A DNA stretch of 64,000 nucleotides, taken from positions 3,248,501 through 3,312,500 of the forward strand of contig NZ_JBBORC010000001.1 of assembly GCF_038004425.1 (NCBI RefSeq), given 5' to 3'. Positions 8,577 through 18,253 of this stretch are shown piece by piece. The stretch is from Solibacillus sp. FSL W7-1464 (GTDB lineage: Bacteria; Bacillota; Bacilli; Bacillales_A; Planococcaceae). The notes beneath the pieces were generated by a model. It made no database searches and was not told the DNA's origin. It saw nothing but the letters and a program-made list of their open reading frames with translations. Every line of letters starts with the position of its first letter. The stretch's first letter is position 1. Both the position numbers and the translations under genes were made by a program.

Positions 8577-9512
8577 TTAAATCGTCGGCTTGTAGAATGA
8601 GCGGTTATCTAACGGGAAGAGACGCTCTGTAAATTCACCCGGCTTCGTCTTATCAAGGGCACGAGTCAGCATATTCATCTTCGCGTCAATATTGTCAATA
8701 TAGTGTAAAATTTCAGCTTCCTGAATCATAGGCTTTTTCGGGCTGCCCCACTCTTCTTTTCCGTGATGTGAAAGCACTAAATGCTGAAGCAGCATGACTT
8801 CTTCACCTTCAATTTTCAACTCATTGGCAGCTTGACCAATTTCGTTGACCATAATCGAAATATGACCAAGCAGATTGCCTTCCACCGTATACATTGTGCC
8901 TACCGGACCGCTCAGCTCAATGACCTTACCGATATCATGCAAAATAACACCCGCATACAATAAATCGCGGTTTAGTGTCGGGTATAGATCACAGATTGCC
9001 TCACTTAATTTGAGCATCGATACAACATGATCGAGTAAACCCGACGCATAGTCGTGGTGATTTTTAGTTGCGGCAGGATATATCAGCAATTGATCTTGGT
9101 ATTTTTTTGTAAGATTGCGTGTAATACGCGAGATATTCGGATTTTGAATTTGAAAGAAGTACTGTGTAAGCTCTTCAAATAATTGTTCTTTTGGTACGGC
9201 AGATGTCGGCAAAAGATCGCTGATTTGAACGCCTTCCTCTTCTCGTGCTGGTCGGATTTGTTTCACACGCAGTTGGTTTTTTCCACGATAGTCGTGAATC
9301 TCTCCCCCAACTTTTACAATTACCTGTGCACGGTATAAATTTTCATGTTCCTCGTTTGTATCCCATAGCTTAGCTTCAATATCACCGCTACGATCCTGTA
9401 AAATCAGTGACATAAAAGGCTTGCCGACAGTCGTAACACCTTTTTTTGATTCTTTTATCAATAAATATTGGTCCACTTGTTCACCAGGTTGGAGTTTTGT
9501 AATTCCATTCAC
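8577..9512 (-). CDS. yhaM: 3'-5' exoribonuclease YhaM
   Basis: A 311-residue protein with an N-terminal OB-fold nucleic-acid-binding domain (about residues 1-110) and a C-terminal HD phosphohydrolase domain (about 150-290) with [20 protein letters not shown] and [10 protein letters not shown] metal ligands. YhaM trims RNA 3' ends and degrades single-stranded DNA/RNA in a metal-dependent way. The start is GTG behind AAGGGGCG. Size and domain order match the Bacillus enzyme. It runs convergently to serC. Confidence 0.93.
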   Translation of the reverse strand: MNGITKLQPGEQVDQYLLIKESKKGVTTVGKPFMSLILQDRSGDIEAKLWDTNEEHENLYRAQVIVKVGGEIHDYRGKNQLRVKQIRPAREEEGVQISDLLPTSAVPKEQLFEELTQYFFQIQNPNISRITRNLTKKYQDQLLIYPAATKNHHDYASGLLDHVVSMLKLSEAICDLYPTLNRDLLYAGVILHDIGKVIELSGPVGTMYTVEGNLLGHISIMVNEIGQAANELKIEGEEVMLLQHLVLSHHGKEEWGSPKKPMIQEAEILHYIDNIDAKMNMLTRALDKTKPGEFTERLFPLDNRSFYKPTI

Positions 9513-9636
9513 AAGTAATCGCCCCTTTATAACTCTATTACAATTTATTGTAACATGTATATGCGTTAATTATCGATTAAAAGACTATCAATTACACTTC
9601 GACCAACTACAGCACTTTGATTTTTTAAAATATAAT

Positions 9637-9662
9637 GGTTAACAATAGAAAAAACAGGGTAT
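9637..9662 (+). promoter_or_regulatory. Possible sigma-B-type promoter
   Basis: GGTTAA, 14 bp, then GGGTAT resembles the general-stress consensus GTTTAA-N12-15-GGGTAW. It lies ~130 bases before the yhzD-like start. A nearer extended -10 (TAGTATAAT, 9755-9763) could serve sigma-A instead. Both are inferred from sequence only. Confidence 0.3.
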
Positions 9663-9794
9663 ATACCGTTTGAATAAAATGTTCATGAACAGTTAATAAA
9701 GTGCAAATATTTCTCGAATAATGGTGGCTGCTTCGTGAATTATCAGAAAATCTCTAGTATAATTATATTATCTTGCTTATAAAGGGTGGTTTAA

Positions 9795-9980
9795 ATGGAG
9801 AATTATCGTTTTACTGCATTTGAAAAAACTGGGGAAACATTATTTGATGAAGTGTGGAATTTCGCAAACGATGATGCTGCAAAAATCGAAGGTCAAAAGC
9901 AAATCGAAGAAAAAGGTATTGCTGAAAAAACTCACCGATTAGTAAACTCATCGGGTAAATTAATTTTATTCCACGTTTAA
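9795..9980 (+). CDS. YhzD-like small protein
   Basis: A 61-residue cytosolic protein with a leading FTAFEKTGETLFDE segment, a charged helix (AAKIEGQKQIEEKGIAEK) and a conserved-looking end, HRLVNSSGKLILFHV. Size and C terminus resemble Bacillus YhzD, a family of unknown function; the match is from memory of the family pattern. AAAGGGTGG precedes the ATG. Monocistronic, followed by a terminator. Confidence 0.6.
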   Translation: MENYRFTAFEKTGETLFDEVWNFANDDAAKIEGQKQIEEKGIAEKTHRLVNSSGKLILFHV

Positions 9981-10056
9981 AATTAAACGTACATAGTGGA
10001 AACTTCAACCCGGCTTTTACCGGTAGTTTATCTCCCGCTGTGCGGGGCTAAATGAA

Positions 10057-10090
10057 AGGTGCCCTGAAAATTCAGGGCACCTCTTTTTTA
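10057..10090. terminator. Terminator between convergent genes
   Basis: Stem AGGTGCCCTGAA / TTCAGGGCACCT followed by CTTTTTT, shared by the yhzD-like gene and the 389-residue minus-strand gene. Confidence 0.85.
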
Positions 10091-11257
10091 TACTAAACGT
10101 TTTATCGCGTCATACAGTTCTTCATTTGTTGGGACTTGCAAATACATGCGCAGCCGTACGATACGATTTAATTCCTTTTCAATCATAGCTCTTGCATAGG
10201 CAACACGATCCTCTGTTGCATACATCTTCCGGAACTCTTCCTGCATATTATACATTTCATTAAAATCGCTTAACACGAGCTGGAGTTCTTTTTCATTTAA
10301 TAAATACTGCTCTACTAAATTGACAAGCTCCTCATTAAATATTTCCAGCATTTTCACTGCATCATCTTTTATAAATAGATCAAGCACTTTTTTTACAAGC
10401 GTCGTCGTCAATATACTGCCCACAATAAGACCGATGATCCCGCCAATTAAACTAATGACCGTTGTACTTACATTCGGAATTGATAAGCCGATTCCTCCAC
10501 CAACGATCAAACCGATAATACTCCCTGCAACACTTGCCGCTGTTTTGGAAATATTTTTAAACAGTTGTGCCGGAGACATCTGCTTTTTGATCGTGCGAAC
10601 AATATCGACGCTCGACATGACACCCGTGACAATCGCTCCTGTCACAACATTTGCATTGAGTAATGTGATGGCTTTTTTAGCAATAACCGAGCTGTACATC
10701 GCCTTTTTCGTGGCGGTACTAGCCATCCTCTTCACCACTGCTTTTGCACCATTTTTCTTTACTGCGCTTGCAATGCCTTCATCCAGCTCAATATGGTCCA
10801 CGATATTCAGGTTATCAATCTGCTTTTCGATTATTTCTTCTGCAAATGGTTCTCCTATTACTGTTAAACCTGTCAGTACAGCATTTTCAACTGCGGTACC
10901 CCGTTCTGCACCATTCCACTTACTTTGGGCGAAAGAAATTGCGGTACTCATGCCGATTACTTCTTTCTTAAAATCAATACAGCCTCTTTCATCAATCACT
11001 AGATTATGGATATTTCCGGCATCTAATATGTGACGAACCTGCTCATATGTGAATGCACCTTGCTTAATAATATCGCTATTATTAAAATATGCATGTATTT
11101 CATGATATTGCTCGAAAGGAACTTCCAAGTAATTACTCTGTTCCTGATCCAGCTGTTTCAGTTCAATTTCGCAAATTGCAATCGCATCATTTACATTGGG
11201 ACAATACACATTGTGTACGATTTGTCGCCGGTTGTTTGATAGCCAAATTTGGTCCAT
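10088..11257 (-). CDS. Uncharacterised protein with glycine-zipper membrane hairpin
   Basis: 389 residues, no family recognised. The first ~110 residues are soluble and mixed. A basic helical stretch follows (residues ~165-235). Two glycine-zipper hydrophobic segments come next, GSIIGLIVGGGIGLSI and LIGGIIGLIVGSILTTTL, and resemble membrane-inserting hairpins of pore-forming or scaffold proteins. The tail (about 295-389) is a charged coiled-coil-like region. AGGTAACTTC stands before the ATG. Monocistronic, placed between yhzD-like and fatty-acid genes. The glycine zippers are visible; a membrane role is inference. Confidence 0.7.
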   Translation of the reverse strand: MDQIWLSNNRRQIVHNVYCPNVNDAIAICEIELKQLDQEQSNYLEVPFEQYHEIHAYFNNSDIIKQGAFTYEQVRHILDAGNIHNLVIDERGCIDFKKEVIGMSTAISFAQSKWNGAERGTAVENAVLTGLTVIGEPFAEEIIEKQIDNLNIVDHIELDEGIASAVKKNGAKAVVKRMASTATKKAMYSSVIAKKAITLLNANVVTGAIVTGVMSSVDIVRTIKKQMSPAQLFKNISKTAASVAGSIIGLIVGGGIGLSIPNVSTTVISLIGGIIGLIVGSILTTTLVKKVLDLFIKDDAVKMLEIFNEELVNLVEQYLLNEKELQLVLSDFNEMYNMQEEFRKMYATEDRVAYARAMIEKELNRIVRLRMYLQVPTNEELYDAIKRLV

Positions 11258-11335
11258 GAAGTTACCTCCATTTTTCGTCTTTCACTATCATATAAGCATT
11301 CGGTAATGTTGTACAGTAATTATTTTTAAGCCCAA

Positions 11336-11376
11336 CTAAAAAGGAGGAGCCGACGTTGTTTCAGCGGCTTCCTCCG
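11336..11376 (-). terminator. Terminator of the enoyl-CoA hydratase operon
   Basis: On the minus strand, GGAGGAAGCCG / CGGCTCCTCC followed by TTTTTAG. Confidence 0.75.
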
Positions 11377-11384
11377 TCATTTAT

Positions 11385-12167
11385 TTACTTTCCTTCAAAT
11401 TGTGGCATTCTCTTTCCGACAAACGCCTGAATCCCTTCCAGATGATCCTGTGTCTGGCGCATTTTCACTTGTCCTGCTGATTCGCCTTCCAATATTTGCT
11501 CTAAAACAGGCAAGTTCGCATTATGCAAAATCTGCTTTGTTTCAATCTTCGCCAAAATCGGTGATGCCAACAGCTTGCCGACAAGCTGATCGACCGTTAC
11601 TGATGCCTGACCATCTTCCACATTATAATCGATGAGCCCTAATGATAATGCTTCATCGCCGCTTAACACTTTTCCTTCCCAAATCATTTGCTTCGCTTTT
11701 GGTGTCCCGAGGCGTTCCTTCATGAAGAAGTGTCCTGCACCATCGGGAACTAAACCGATGCCGATAAAGTTCATCGCTAATTTACTCGATTGCTCCGCAA
11801 CAATGAAATCGCTTCCCAATGCCAGACTAAACCCTAAACCGGCTGCAGCTCCATGAATTTGTGCAATCGTAATCATCGGAAGTGTATAATATGCCTTCAC
11901 TAAACGTGAAATGTCTCCCATAATCGTCCCAAAATCAGAAAAGTCGTCTGATGAAACCATCATTTTTACATCGCCGCCAGCAGAGAAGACTCTCCCTTCC
12001 CCTCTAATGATAAGAATTTGAATATCCTTTTCATTATGTAGCGCTTCAAAGCAGTCCGCCAACTCGCGCATCATCGTAAAATCCATTGCATTCATAGCAC
12101 TCGGACGATTTAATGTTAATGTTGCTTTTCGCTCCGCAATTTCCAGCTTAATTGTTTCAAAGTTCAA
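11385..12167 (-). CDS. Enoyl-CoA hydratase/isomerase family protein
   Basis: A 260-residue crotonase-fold protein. The oxyanion-hole loops are visible as GEGRVFSAGGDVKMM (about residues 54-68) and IHGAAAGLGFSLALGSD (about 103-119). The C-terminal helix holds ARG-less KMRQTQDHLEGIQAFVGKRMPQFEGK. The first usual catalytic Glu is not evident at the position after the second loop, so hydratase or isomerase specificity cannot be settled. TTG start behind AAGGGGTG. It lies 66 bp downstream of the flavoprotein dehydrogenase and may be cotranscribed with it. Confidence 0.85.
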   Translation of the reverse strand: MNFETIKLEIAERKATLTLNRPSAMNAMDFTMMRELADCFEALHNEKDIQILIIRGEGRVFSAGGDVKMMVSSDDFSDFGTIMGDISRLVKAYYTLPMITIAQIHGAAAGLGFSLALGSDFIVAEQSSKLAMNFIGIGLVPDGAGHFFMKERLGTPKAKQMIWEGKVLSGDEALSLGLIDYNVEDGQASVTVDQLVGKLLASPILAKIETKQILHNANLPVLEQILEGESAGQVKMRQTQDHLEGIQAFVGKRMPQFEGK

Positions 12168-12233
12168 TTGTATGCACCCCTTATTTATGAATAATCATTC
12201 ATTTCGACAAATAACTGCCGATCTCCTTTATTT

Positions 12234-13919
12234 TCATACTTCTACTACTTTTGCTTTGTTCGGTACCGGCTTTAAAGTTGCTAAATATTTACCGACCTGC
12301 AAACCTGTAAATAGGCACCCTCCTAAAAATGTCCCTTCCAGTGAACGGTAACCGTGTACGCCACCGCCGCCAAAACCGCTGACCTCTCCTGCCGCAAAAA
12401 GTCCTTGAACAGGGTTGCCCTCATCATTTAGTACTTGCCCGTTTAGATTAGTTTGTAATCCCCCTAATGTTTTTCGTGTGAGTATATTTAAGCGTACCGC
12501 AATTAACGGTCCTGCTTTCGGATCCAAAATTTTGTGAGGCTTCGCTGCACGGATCAATTTATCACCGACATAGTTTCTCGCTCCGTGCAATGCATTAATC
12601 TGTGCATCCTTTGAAAACGGATTTTCGATTTCACGATCACGTGCTAAAATCTGCTCTTTAATTTGCATAAAATCTAGCAAGTCATTGCCTGCCAGTTTGT
12701 TCATACCTTCGACTAAATCTTTTAAACTATCCGCAATGACAAAGTCTTCCCCGTTTTCTTTGAATGCCTGAACGGCTTTAGGCGGCCCTGGCAAAACACG
12801 CTTCAGCACATCTTTTATACTTTTATTAGTCAAATCCGTATTTTGCTCTGAACCGGATAATGCAAATTCTTTTTCGATTATTTTTTCCGTCAAAATAAAC
12901 CAGGAATAATCATAGCCGGTTTTTTGGATTGCTTCGAGAGTGCTAAGTGTATCAAACCCAGGAAAATTCGGGGCTTTAAAGCGGTTTCCTGTTGCATCAA
13001 ACCACATCGAAGACGGTCCGGGCAGTATACGGATTCCATGGTTTTTCCATATCGGATCCCAGTTTTTCAAGCCTTCCGTATAATGCCACATCCGGTCGCG
13101 ATTGACGATCCGCCCGCCTGCCCGCTCGGTAATCTCAAGCATTTTCCCATCTACAAATGCAGGTACCCCGGACACCATATTTTCCGGGGGAAGACCCAGT
13201 CTTGACGGCCAATTTTCTTTGACAAGTTCCAAATTGGCTCCGATACCACCGCTTGCCACTACGACTGCATCTGCGGTATATTCAAATGTTCCGATAACTT
13301 CTCTTGAACTTTCTTCTCCGCGGCGAATAATACAATTTTCCAAAATATTTCCCTGGATGCCGGTAACCGCCCCGTCTTCAGTCAGTAAGTTTGTGACTTG
13401 GTGGCGCGGCAAATAATCGATTAAACCACTTTCCGAAGCTTGCAATACTTTACTCGAAAAAGCCTCTGCAATCGCAGGGCCAGTCCCCCAAACGATATGA
13501 AAGCGGGGAACCGAATTCCCGTGTCCGCCTGCTAAAGCACCCCCACGCTCTGCCCAGCCGACAACCGGGAAAAATTGAATCCCCTGTGATTTTAGCCAAT
13601 CATATTTTTCACCCGCTGCAAAATCTACATAGGCCTTTGCCCATTCATATGACCAGTAATCCTCATCCTCTAACCGGTCGAATCCTGCAGAGCCGTGCCA
13701 ATCCTGCCATGCAAGCTCCTTACTGTCTTTTATACCCAACCTTCTCTGTTCAGGAGTATCTACTAGAAATAATCCTCCAAATGACCAAAATGCCTGACCT
13801 CCGATTGAATTTTCGGGCTCCTGATCAACAAGCAATACCTTTTTCCGTGCATCTATGAGCTGACAAACCGCAGTCAATCCTGCTAGCCCTGCTCCAATTA
13901 CGATTGCATCATAATGCAT
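12234..13919 (-). CDS. FAD-binding dehydrogenase (fumarate reductase/KstD-like)
   Basis: A 561-residue flavoprotein with the N-terminal dinucleotide-binding motif VIGAGLAGL (residues 7-15) and acidic residue LLVDQEPE. The FAD-lid/substrate domain in the middle and the C-terminal GLFAAGEVSGFGGGGVHGYRS typical of the FAD_binding_2 family are also visible. Members reduce or oxidise C=C bonds of fumarate-like, steroid or acyl substrates. The substrate here is unknown. Next to an enoyl-CoA hydratase, a role in acyl or ring breakdown is plausible but unproven. No signal peptide or haem motif, so probably cytosolic. Confidence 0.85.
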   Translation of the reverse strand: MHYDAIVIGAGLAGLTAVCQLIDARKKVLLVDQEPENSIGGQAFWSFGGLFLVDTPEQRRLGIKDSKELAWQDWHGSAGFDRLEDEDYWSYEWAKAYVDFAAGEKYDWLKSQGIQFFPVVGWAERGGALAGGHGNSVPRFHIVWGTGPAIAEAFSSKVLQASESGLIDYLPRHQVTNLLTEDGAVTGIQGNILENCIIRRGEESSREVIGTFEYTADAVVVASGGIGANLELVKENWPSRLGLPPENMVSGVPAFVDGKMLEITERAGGRIVNRDRMWHYTEGLKNWDPIWKNHGIRILPGPSSMWFDATGNRFKAPNFPGFDTLSTLEAIQKTGYDYSWFILTEKIIEKEFALSGSEQNTDLTNKSIKDVLKRVLPGPPKAVQAFKENGEDFVIADSLKDLVEGMNKLAGNDLLDFMQIKEQILARDREIENPFSKDAQINALHGARNYVGDKLIRAAKPHKILDPKAGPLIAVRLNILTRKTLGGLQTNLNGQVLNDEGNPVQGLFAAGEVSGFGGGGVHGYRSLEGTFLGGCLFTGLQVGKYLATLKPVPNKAKVVEV

Positions 13920-14246
13920 TTTCTACTCCCCCTTTGTCAGTGCATATGTTATACAATTTCGTGGTATTTCTTATTTCCCCTTCTAATTATTTTTTCTTTA
14001 AAGCATCGAAACTTTAAATTAAGGCAAAATTTTAGCGAAATAGTAAATCATTATTTTTCCGATAAATGCTACGGGTCGCAACTTTTCAGTAAATTCAAAC
14101 AAATCCCTATAAATCAACATCGTTAGCGCTTTCATAGTTTTAGCGAATTACGAACATTATATTCAGATTAACTAAATACCGTTCGTAAAACGAACCGATA
14201 TCTGCTGATTAATCCACTAATTATTTATTAATTTTGAAAATTTCGT
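13920..14246. other. Intergenic region without a gene
   Basis: About 330 AT-rich bases between the divergent dehydrogenase gene and the serA promoter. No ORF with a ribosome binding site and no clear hairpin are seen. It presumably holds the dehydrogenase promoter. Confidence 0.5.
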
Positions 14247-14276
14247 TGACAAAGATGAACAATCGGGTTTATGATG
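14247..14276 (+). promoter_or_regulatory. Sigma-A promoter of the serA T-box leader
   Basis: Perfect TTGACA (14247-14252), 18-bp spacer, TATGAT (14271-14276). Transcription would begin near 14283, just before the T-box leader. Confidence 0.75.
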
Positions 14277-14282
14277 TTATCA

Positions 14283-14575
14283 AATTTAAAAACGACAAAC
14301 TATTGTGATAGAGACATACTGTTTAGTTCTGTATAGCAAAGAGAGCTGGTGGTCGGTGTAAACCAGTGTATACGCTAAATGAGTTCCACTCTTGAATAGA
14401 ATAGCCGAAAATCCAAAGTAAGTTATTCCGTCCCATGCACGTTACGCATATTGATAAGGTTGTATGACTATTTTTTCAAATAGTCGGCAACGAATAAGGG
14501 TGGTACCGCGATTTGTTTATAGAATGCCTTTCGCCCCTTACGTTATTCGTAAGGGACGGAAGGCTTTTTTTGTAT
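14283..14575 (+). promoter_or_regulatory. T-box riboswitch controlling serA
   Basis: Stem I contains GTGATAGAGA and the AGAGAGCTGGTGG...AAACCAG element. The T-box proper, AAGGGTGGTACCGCG, lies at about 14497-14511. The terminator (CTTTCGCCCCTTA / TAAGGGACGGAAGG followed by T7) spans 14526-14571. Such leaders sense uncharged tRNA: an unacylated 3' end stabilises the antiterminator and lets transcription into the gene. A UCC (Ser) triplet at 14385-14387 lies where the specifier is expected, which suits serA. The specifier register was not proven by folding. Confidence 0.9.
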
Positions 14576-14616
14576 AGTTATTTAAAAATAATAGTAAAAT
14601 TTAAGGAGAGATTATT

Positions 14617-16242
14617 ATGACAGCAACACAATTAATCGAAAAGGCGACAAAAACAATCAACGTATTTATTGCAGATCCACTGAGCGATGATGGTATTTTC
14701 CCGCTGCGTCAAGAAACAGAATTAAATTTAAATATCATCGTTGATACAGGGTTAACACCTGAACAATTAATAGCACGAATTGCGGATGTGGATGTATTAC
14801 TTGTCCGCTCACAAACAACTGTTACACGCGAAGTTATTGAAGCTGCTAAAAACTTGAAGTTAATCGGACGTGCCGGTGTAGGTGTTGATAACATCGATTT
14901 AAATGCCGCAACAGAGTACGGAATTATTGTTGTAAACGCTCCAGACGGGAACACGAACTCTGCGGCTGAGCATACAATCGCAATGATGACATCTCTTGCC
15001 CGCTTTATCCCACAAGCTTTCAACACTCTAAAAAACGGTAAATGGGATCGTAAGTCTTATGTTGGGGTTGAACTTAAAAACAAAACATTAGGTGTAATCG
15101 GGATGGGCCGTATCGGTGCCGAAGTGGCTTACCGTGCAAAAGGTCAACGTATGGACGTAATCGCCTATGACCCGTTTTTAACTGAAGAACGTGCAAAAGA
15201 ATTAGGTATTACAAAAGGTACTGTCGACGAAGTTTGTGCAGCTGCAGACTTTGTAACGGTTCATACACCACTTTTACCTGAAACGCGCAACATCATTAAC
15301 AAAGAGCGCTTTGCCATTATGAAAAACGGGGTGCGTATTATCAACTGTGCCCGCGGCGGAATCATTAACGAAGACGATCTATACGATGCAATTGTTGAAG
15401 GCAAAGTAGCCGGTGCAGCACTGGATGTATTCGTACAAGAGCCTGCAACAGACCATAAACTGTTAACATTGCCACAAGTGATTGCAACACCTCACTTAGG
15501 AGCATCTACAGTAGAAGCACAGGAATCAGTAGCAGTCGATGTATCAAACGATATTATCAAATTCTTTAAAACAGGTACTGTAACAAATCCGGTAAACATG
15601 CCGTCTATTCCGAAAGAAAAGCTGGCTGAAGTAGAACCGTTCTTCGCATTGGCCGAAAAGCTCGGCAAGTTTTTAATCCAGGTTACAGAAGAAAGCATCA
15701 AACAATTGAATATTTCTTATGCGGGTGAAGTCGCTAACTTTGATGTACGTCCATTAACAGCCAATGCCATTAAAGGTCTGCTTTCTACAAACCACGGCTC
15801 ACACGTAAATGATGTGAACGCTCGTTACTTGGCAGAGCGTATCGGCATTCAGATCAATGAGCATAAAACAACAACTGCAAAAGGGTTCACAAATTTAATT
15901 ACAGTTGAAATCGTGACAGAAACAGAAAAACATACTGTAGCCGGTACGTTATTAAATGGTCTGGGTGCCCGCATCGTTAAAGTGGAAGGTTTCGTAGTGG
16001 ATGTTATTCCTAACGGCAACCTGCTTTACATTAAAAACCAAGATAAGCCAGGTTCAATCGGCCGTGTAGCGACTAAGCTGGCTGAAAAAGATATCAATAT
16101 CGCAACAATGCAGGTTGGTCGCGATCAAATCGGCGGCTCTGCAGTCATGATGCTTGTCGTGGATAACGAAGTAACAACTGAAGATTTAATCTTTGTCGCA
16201 CAACTTGAAAACATTGATGAAGTAAAAGCCATTTCACTTTAA
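14617..16242 (+). CDS. serA: D-3-phosphoglycerate dehydrogenase SerA
   Basis: A 541-residue NAD-dependent enzyme catalysing the first step of serine synthesis. The Rossmann motif GVIGMGRIGAEVAYRA (about residues 150-165), catalytic Arg in NCARGGIINE, Glu, and His in TPHLGAST are visible. An intervening ASB domain and a C-terminal ACT domain (about 460-541, LLYIKNQDKPGSIGRVAT) follow, as in long-form Bacillus SerA. AAGGAGAG precedes the ATG. Expression is governed by the T-box leader upstream. A strong terminator follows. Confidence 0.97.
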   Translation: MTATQLIEKATKTINVFIADPLSDDGIFPLRQETELNLNIIVDTGLTPEQLIARIADVDVLLVRSQTTVTREVIEAAKNLKLIGRAGVGVDNIDLNAATEYGIIVVNAPDGNTNSAAEHTIAMMTSLARFIPQAFNTLKNGKWDRKSYVGVELKNKTLGVIGMGRIGAEVAYRAKGQRMDVIAYDPFLTEERAKELGITKGTVDEVCAAADFVTVHTPLLPETRNIINKERFAIMKNGVRIINCARGGIINEDDLYDAIVEGKVAGAALDVFVQEPATDHKLLTLPQVIATPHLGASTVEAQESVAVDVSNDIIKFFKTGTVTNPVNMPSIPKEKLAEVEPFFALAEKLGKFLIQVTEESIKQLNISYAGEVANFDVRPLTANAIKGLLSTNHGSHVNDVNARYLAERIGIQINEHKTTTAKGFTNLITVEIVTETEKHTVAGTLLNGLGARIVKVEGFVVDVIPNGNLLYIKNQDKPGSIGRVATKLAEKDINIATMQVGRDQIGGSAVMMLVVDNEVTTEDLIFVAQLENIDEVKAISL

Positions 16243-16249
16243 TTATTTC

Positions 16250-16290
16250 TACTACTGATGAAAGAAAATTTCTTTCATCAGTAGTTTTTT
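16250..16290 (+). terminator. Terminator after serA
   Basis: Stem CTACTGATGAAAGAAA / TTTCTTTCATCAGTAG followed by T6. Confidence 0.9.
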
Positions 16291-16466
16291 GTTTTAACAT
16301 ATTTCCGCTTCGCATACATAAGTTTAAAGGACGATTTTATCTCTTATTCTTTGTAACTTCGATTGGATAAAATCTTACATAAAACTTGGCGAAAGTGAAG
16401 ACCTCTACCCCATTCCCACCACCCGTTCACTCTATTCGCTCACTTTTCATTAAAAGGAGAGTTTAG

Positions 16467-17729
16467 TTGAGAAAAATACTTTATTTCTTATTAATTGTTT
16501 TTTGCTTCGTTGGTATTTCCATAGTAAATAACGAACATGTCCATGCAGCTGTCCCTTCTTCTGCCACAATTAAAATCACAACAATCGATACCGAAATATA
16601 CGATGAAATACAGCAGAAACTGGTTCCACTGACAAAAGAATCGCCTGTAATCGTATTATCGGAAGCAGACGAATGGACTGAAATTCAATACAAAACGGTG
16701 ATCGGTTCTATTCCAAGTAACTATTTAAAACCTGCAAACCCTCAATATATGCTCGTACAAGCAAAAGAAGAGCCATCTGTGTTTGTGACGAATACACCAC
16801 AGAGCGAGATTAAAGGAAAACTCCATTTAAATACAATTGTAGAGCTTTACGGGTCTGCAACTGCCGACTTTGTTTTTATAAAATATGGCCAGCTTGCCGG
16901 TTTTGTAAATAAACAGGCACTTGTGAAACCCATTTCAAAAGCGATGTTCATCAAAGATTCAGCCGACATCGTTGTAAGGGAAATCGCCAGTTCTTCGAGT
17001 ACGGAAATTGGTGTGCTACGTAAAAACAGCCCCGTTAAAATGCTTACAAATATTAAAGGTTGGGCATTTGTCACGACAGAAAAATTGTCAGGCTACGTGC
17101 TGACGAACGGGCTTATCACACCGCCTGCTGAAAAAGAAGAACCCGTAAAACCTGTTATTCCTAAACAAGCAGCCGATAAGAAAATCGCCTTAACCTTCGA
17201 TGATGGCCCCCATCCGAAAGTGACGAGGCAAATTTTAAAAACTTTAGAGAAGTATGAGGCAAAGGCGACTTTCTTTGTTGTTGGGCAAGAGGTAAAGGAA
17301 CATCCCGAAATCTTAAAGGAAGTGCATAACGCCGGCCATGAAATCGGCAATCATACATTTAATCATGAAAAGCTGACGAAACTGAAACCCGAAAAAATAA
17401 AGCAGCAAATCCAGTCTGCCGATACAATTATTAAATCGACAATCGGCCATCAGGCAACTGTCTTCCGCCCGCCATACGGAAGCTATGATAAAACGATTAC
17501 TGACCAATTGACTGTTCCGAACGTACTGTGGACAATTGATACACTTGACTGGAAGCACCGTGACCCGAAAAAAACGGTGCTGGCAGTGAAGGAACGTGCA
17601 AAAAATGGCAGTATCATATTAATGCATGATATTCATCAGGCAACGGCCGATGCATTGGATGAAGTTCTCGCTATGCTCCAAAAACAGGGCTATGAATTTG
17701 TGACCGTTTCCGATCTGTTAGGAAAATAA
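16467..17729 (+). CDS. Exported polysaccharide deacetylase with SH3-like repeats
   Basis: 420 residues. It has a signal peptide (about residues 1-28, ending HVHAA), two or three bacterial SH3-like segments (about 32-215) for wall binding, then a NodB deacetylase domain (about 230-418). All catalytic motifs are present: TFDDGPH, NHTFNHE zinc ligands, RPPYGSYD, WTIDTLDWK and ILMHDIH. It should remove acetyl groups from peptidoglycan or another wall glycan outside the cell. TTG start behind AAAAGGAGAG. Monocistronic between serA and a terminator. Confidence 0.92.
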   Translation: MRKILYFLLIVFCFVGISIVNNEHVHAAVPSSATIKITTIDTEIYDEIQQKLVPLTKESPVIVLSEADEWTEIQYKTVIGSIPSNYLKPANPQYMLVQAKEEPSVFVTNTPQSEIKGKLHLNTIVELYGSATADFVFIKYGQLAGFVNKQALVKPISKAMFIKDSADIVVREIASSSSTEIGVLRKNSPVKMLTNIKGWAFVTTEKLSGYVLTNGLITPPAEKEEPVKPVIPKQAADKKIALTFDDGPHPKVTRQILKTLEKYEAKATFFVVGQEVKEHPEILKEVHNAGHEIGNHTFNHEKLTKLKPEKIKQQIQSADTIIKSTIGHQATVFRPPYGSYDKTITDQLTVPNVLWTIDTLDWKHRDPKKTVLAVKERAKNGSIILMHDIHQATADALDEVLAMLQKQGYEFVTVSDLLGK

Positions 17730-17732
17730 ATA

Positions 17733-17764
17733 AAAGGACCTGGTGAATGGTTCAACAGGTCCCT
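17733..17764. terminator. Terminator between convergent genes
   Basis: Stem AGGACCTG / CAGGTCCT around a GTGAATGGTTCAA loop. Confidence 0.6.
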
Positions 17765-17767
17765 AAC

Positions 17768-18142
17768 TTATTGATATTCTTTTAATTGTAAAAAGGTTAA
17801 GTACTCATTTATCAGCATGGAGTCAGCTTCAATCAGCGGCAATGTCACAATGTCCGTGCTTTTCGCTACCCCGAATGCTGCAATCGCAACGAAAAATAAA
17901 ACACCAACTGCAATAAATGCCGACAGTATTCGGTGTGCTCTTTGCATATCGGGATTGGCTTGTTTTCTGTTTTTGCTGCGTACAAGGCTGAAGAAACGGT
18001 TTTTGTTTTCCGGTAAATGAAGCACATGTTCACATGCCAAACAAAGGTATGCTGTATGATGGTCAATCGTTATCGGATTAATCTGAACTGATCTGTTTGT
18101 ACGGCCGCAGCTTTCACAGCGACAAGTATTATTATTTACCAT
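17768..18142 (-). CDS. Zinc-ribbon single-pass membrane protein
   Basis: 124 residues. The N terminus carries CRCESCGRTNR and a second pair YLCLACEHVLHLP, consistent with a four-Cys zinc ribbon. A basic linker (RSKNRKQANPDMQRAHR) precedes one transmembrane helix (LSAFIAVGVLFFVAIAAFGVA). The start at 18142 has AGAGG nine bases upstream; an upstream ATG would add a short leader. No named family recognised; not in an operon. Confidence 0.65.
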   Translation of the reverse strand: MVNNNTCRCESCGRTNRSVQINPITIDHHTAYLCLACEHVLHLPENKNRFFSLVRSKNRKQANPDMQRAHRILSAFIAVGVLFFVAIAAFGVAKSTDIVTLPLIEADSMLINEYLTFLQLKEYQ

Positions 18143-18212
18143 GGAAAAAACCTCTTTCATCCCTTTCATACACTTATTATAGCACGAATTTTTAGAAAAT
18201 TCATTCTTTTAA

Positions 18213-18247
18213 CAGAAAAACGCACTTACTTAAAGTAAAGTGCGTCT
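18213..18247 (-). terminator. Terminator of the HAD hydrolase gene
   Basis: On the minus strand, GACGCACTTTACTT / AAGTAAGTGCGTTTTT. Confidence 0.75.
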
Positions 18248-18253
18248 GCTGGA

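Noticed and set aside
10320..11033. A 237-codon plus-strand frame opposite the glycine-zipper gene
   Set aside because: Its composition (Ser/Thr/Pro/Ile-rich) is that of an antisense shadow and the minus-strand frame is longer with a proper start.
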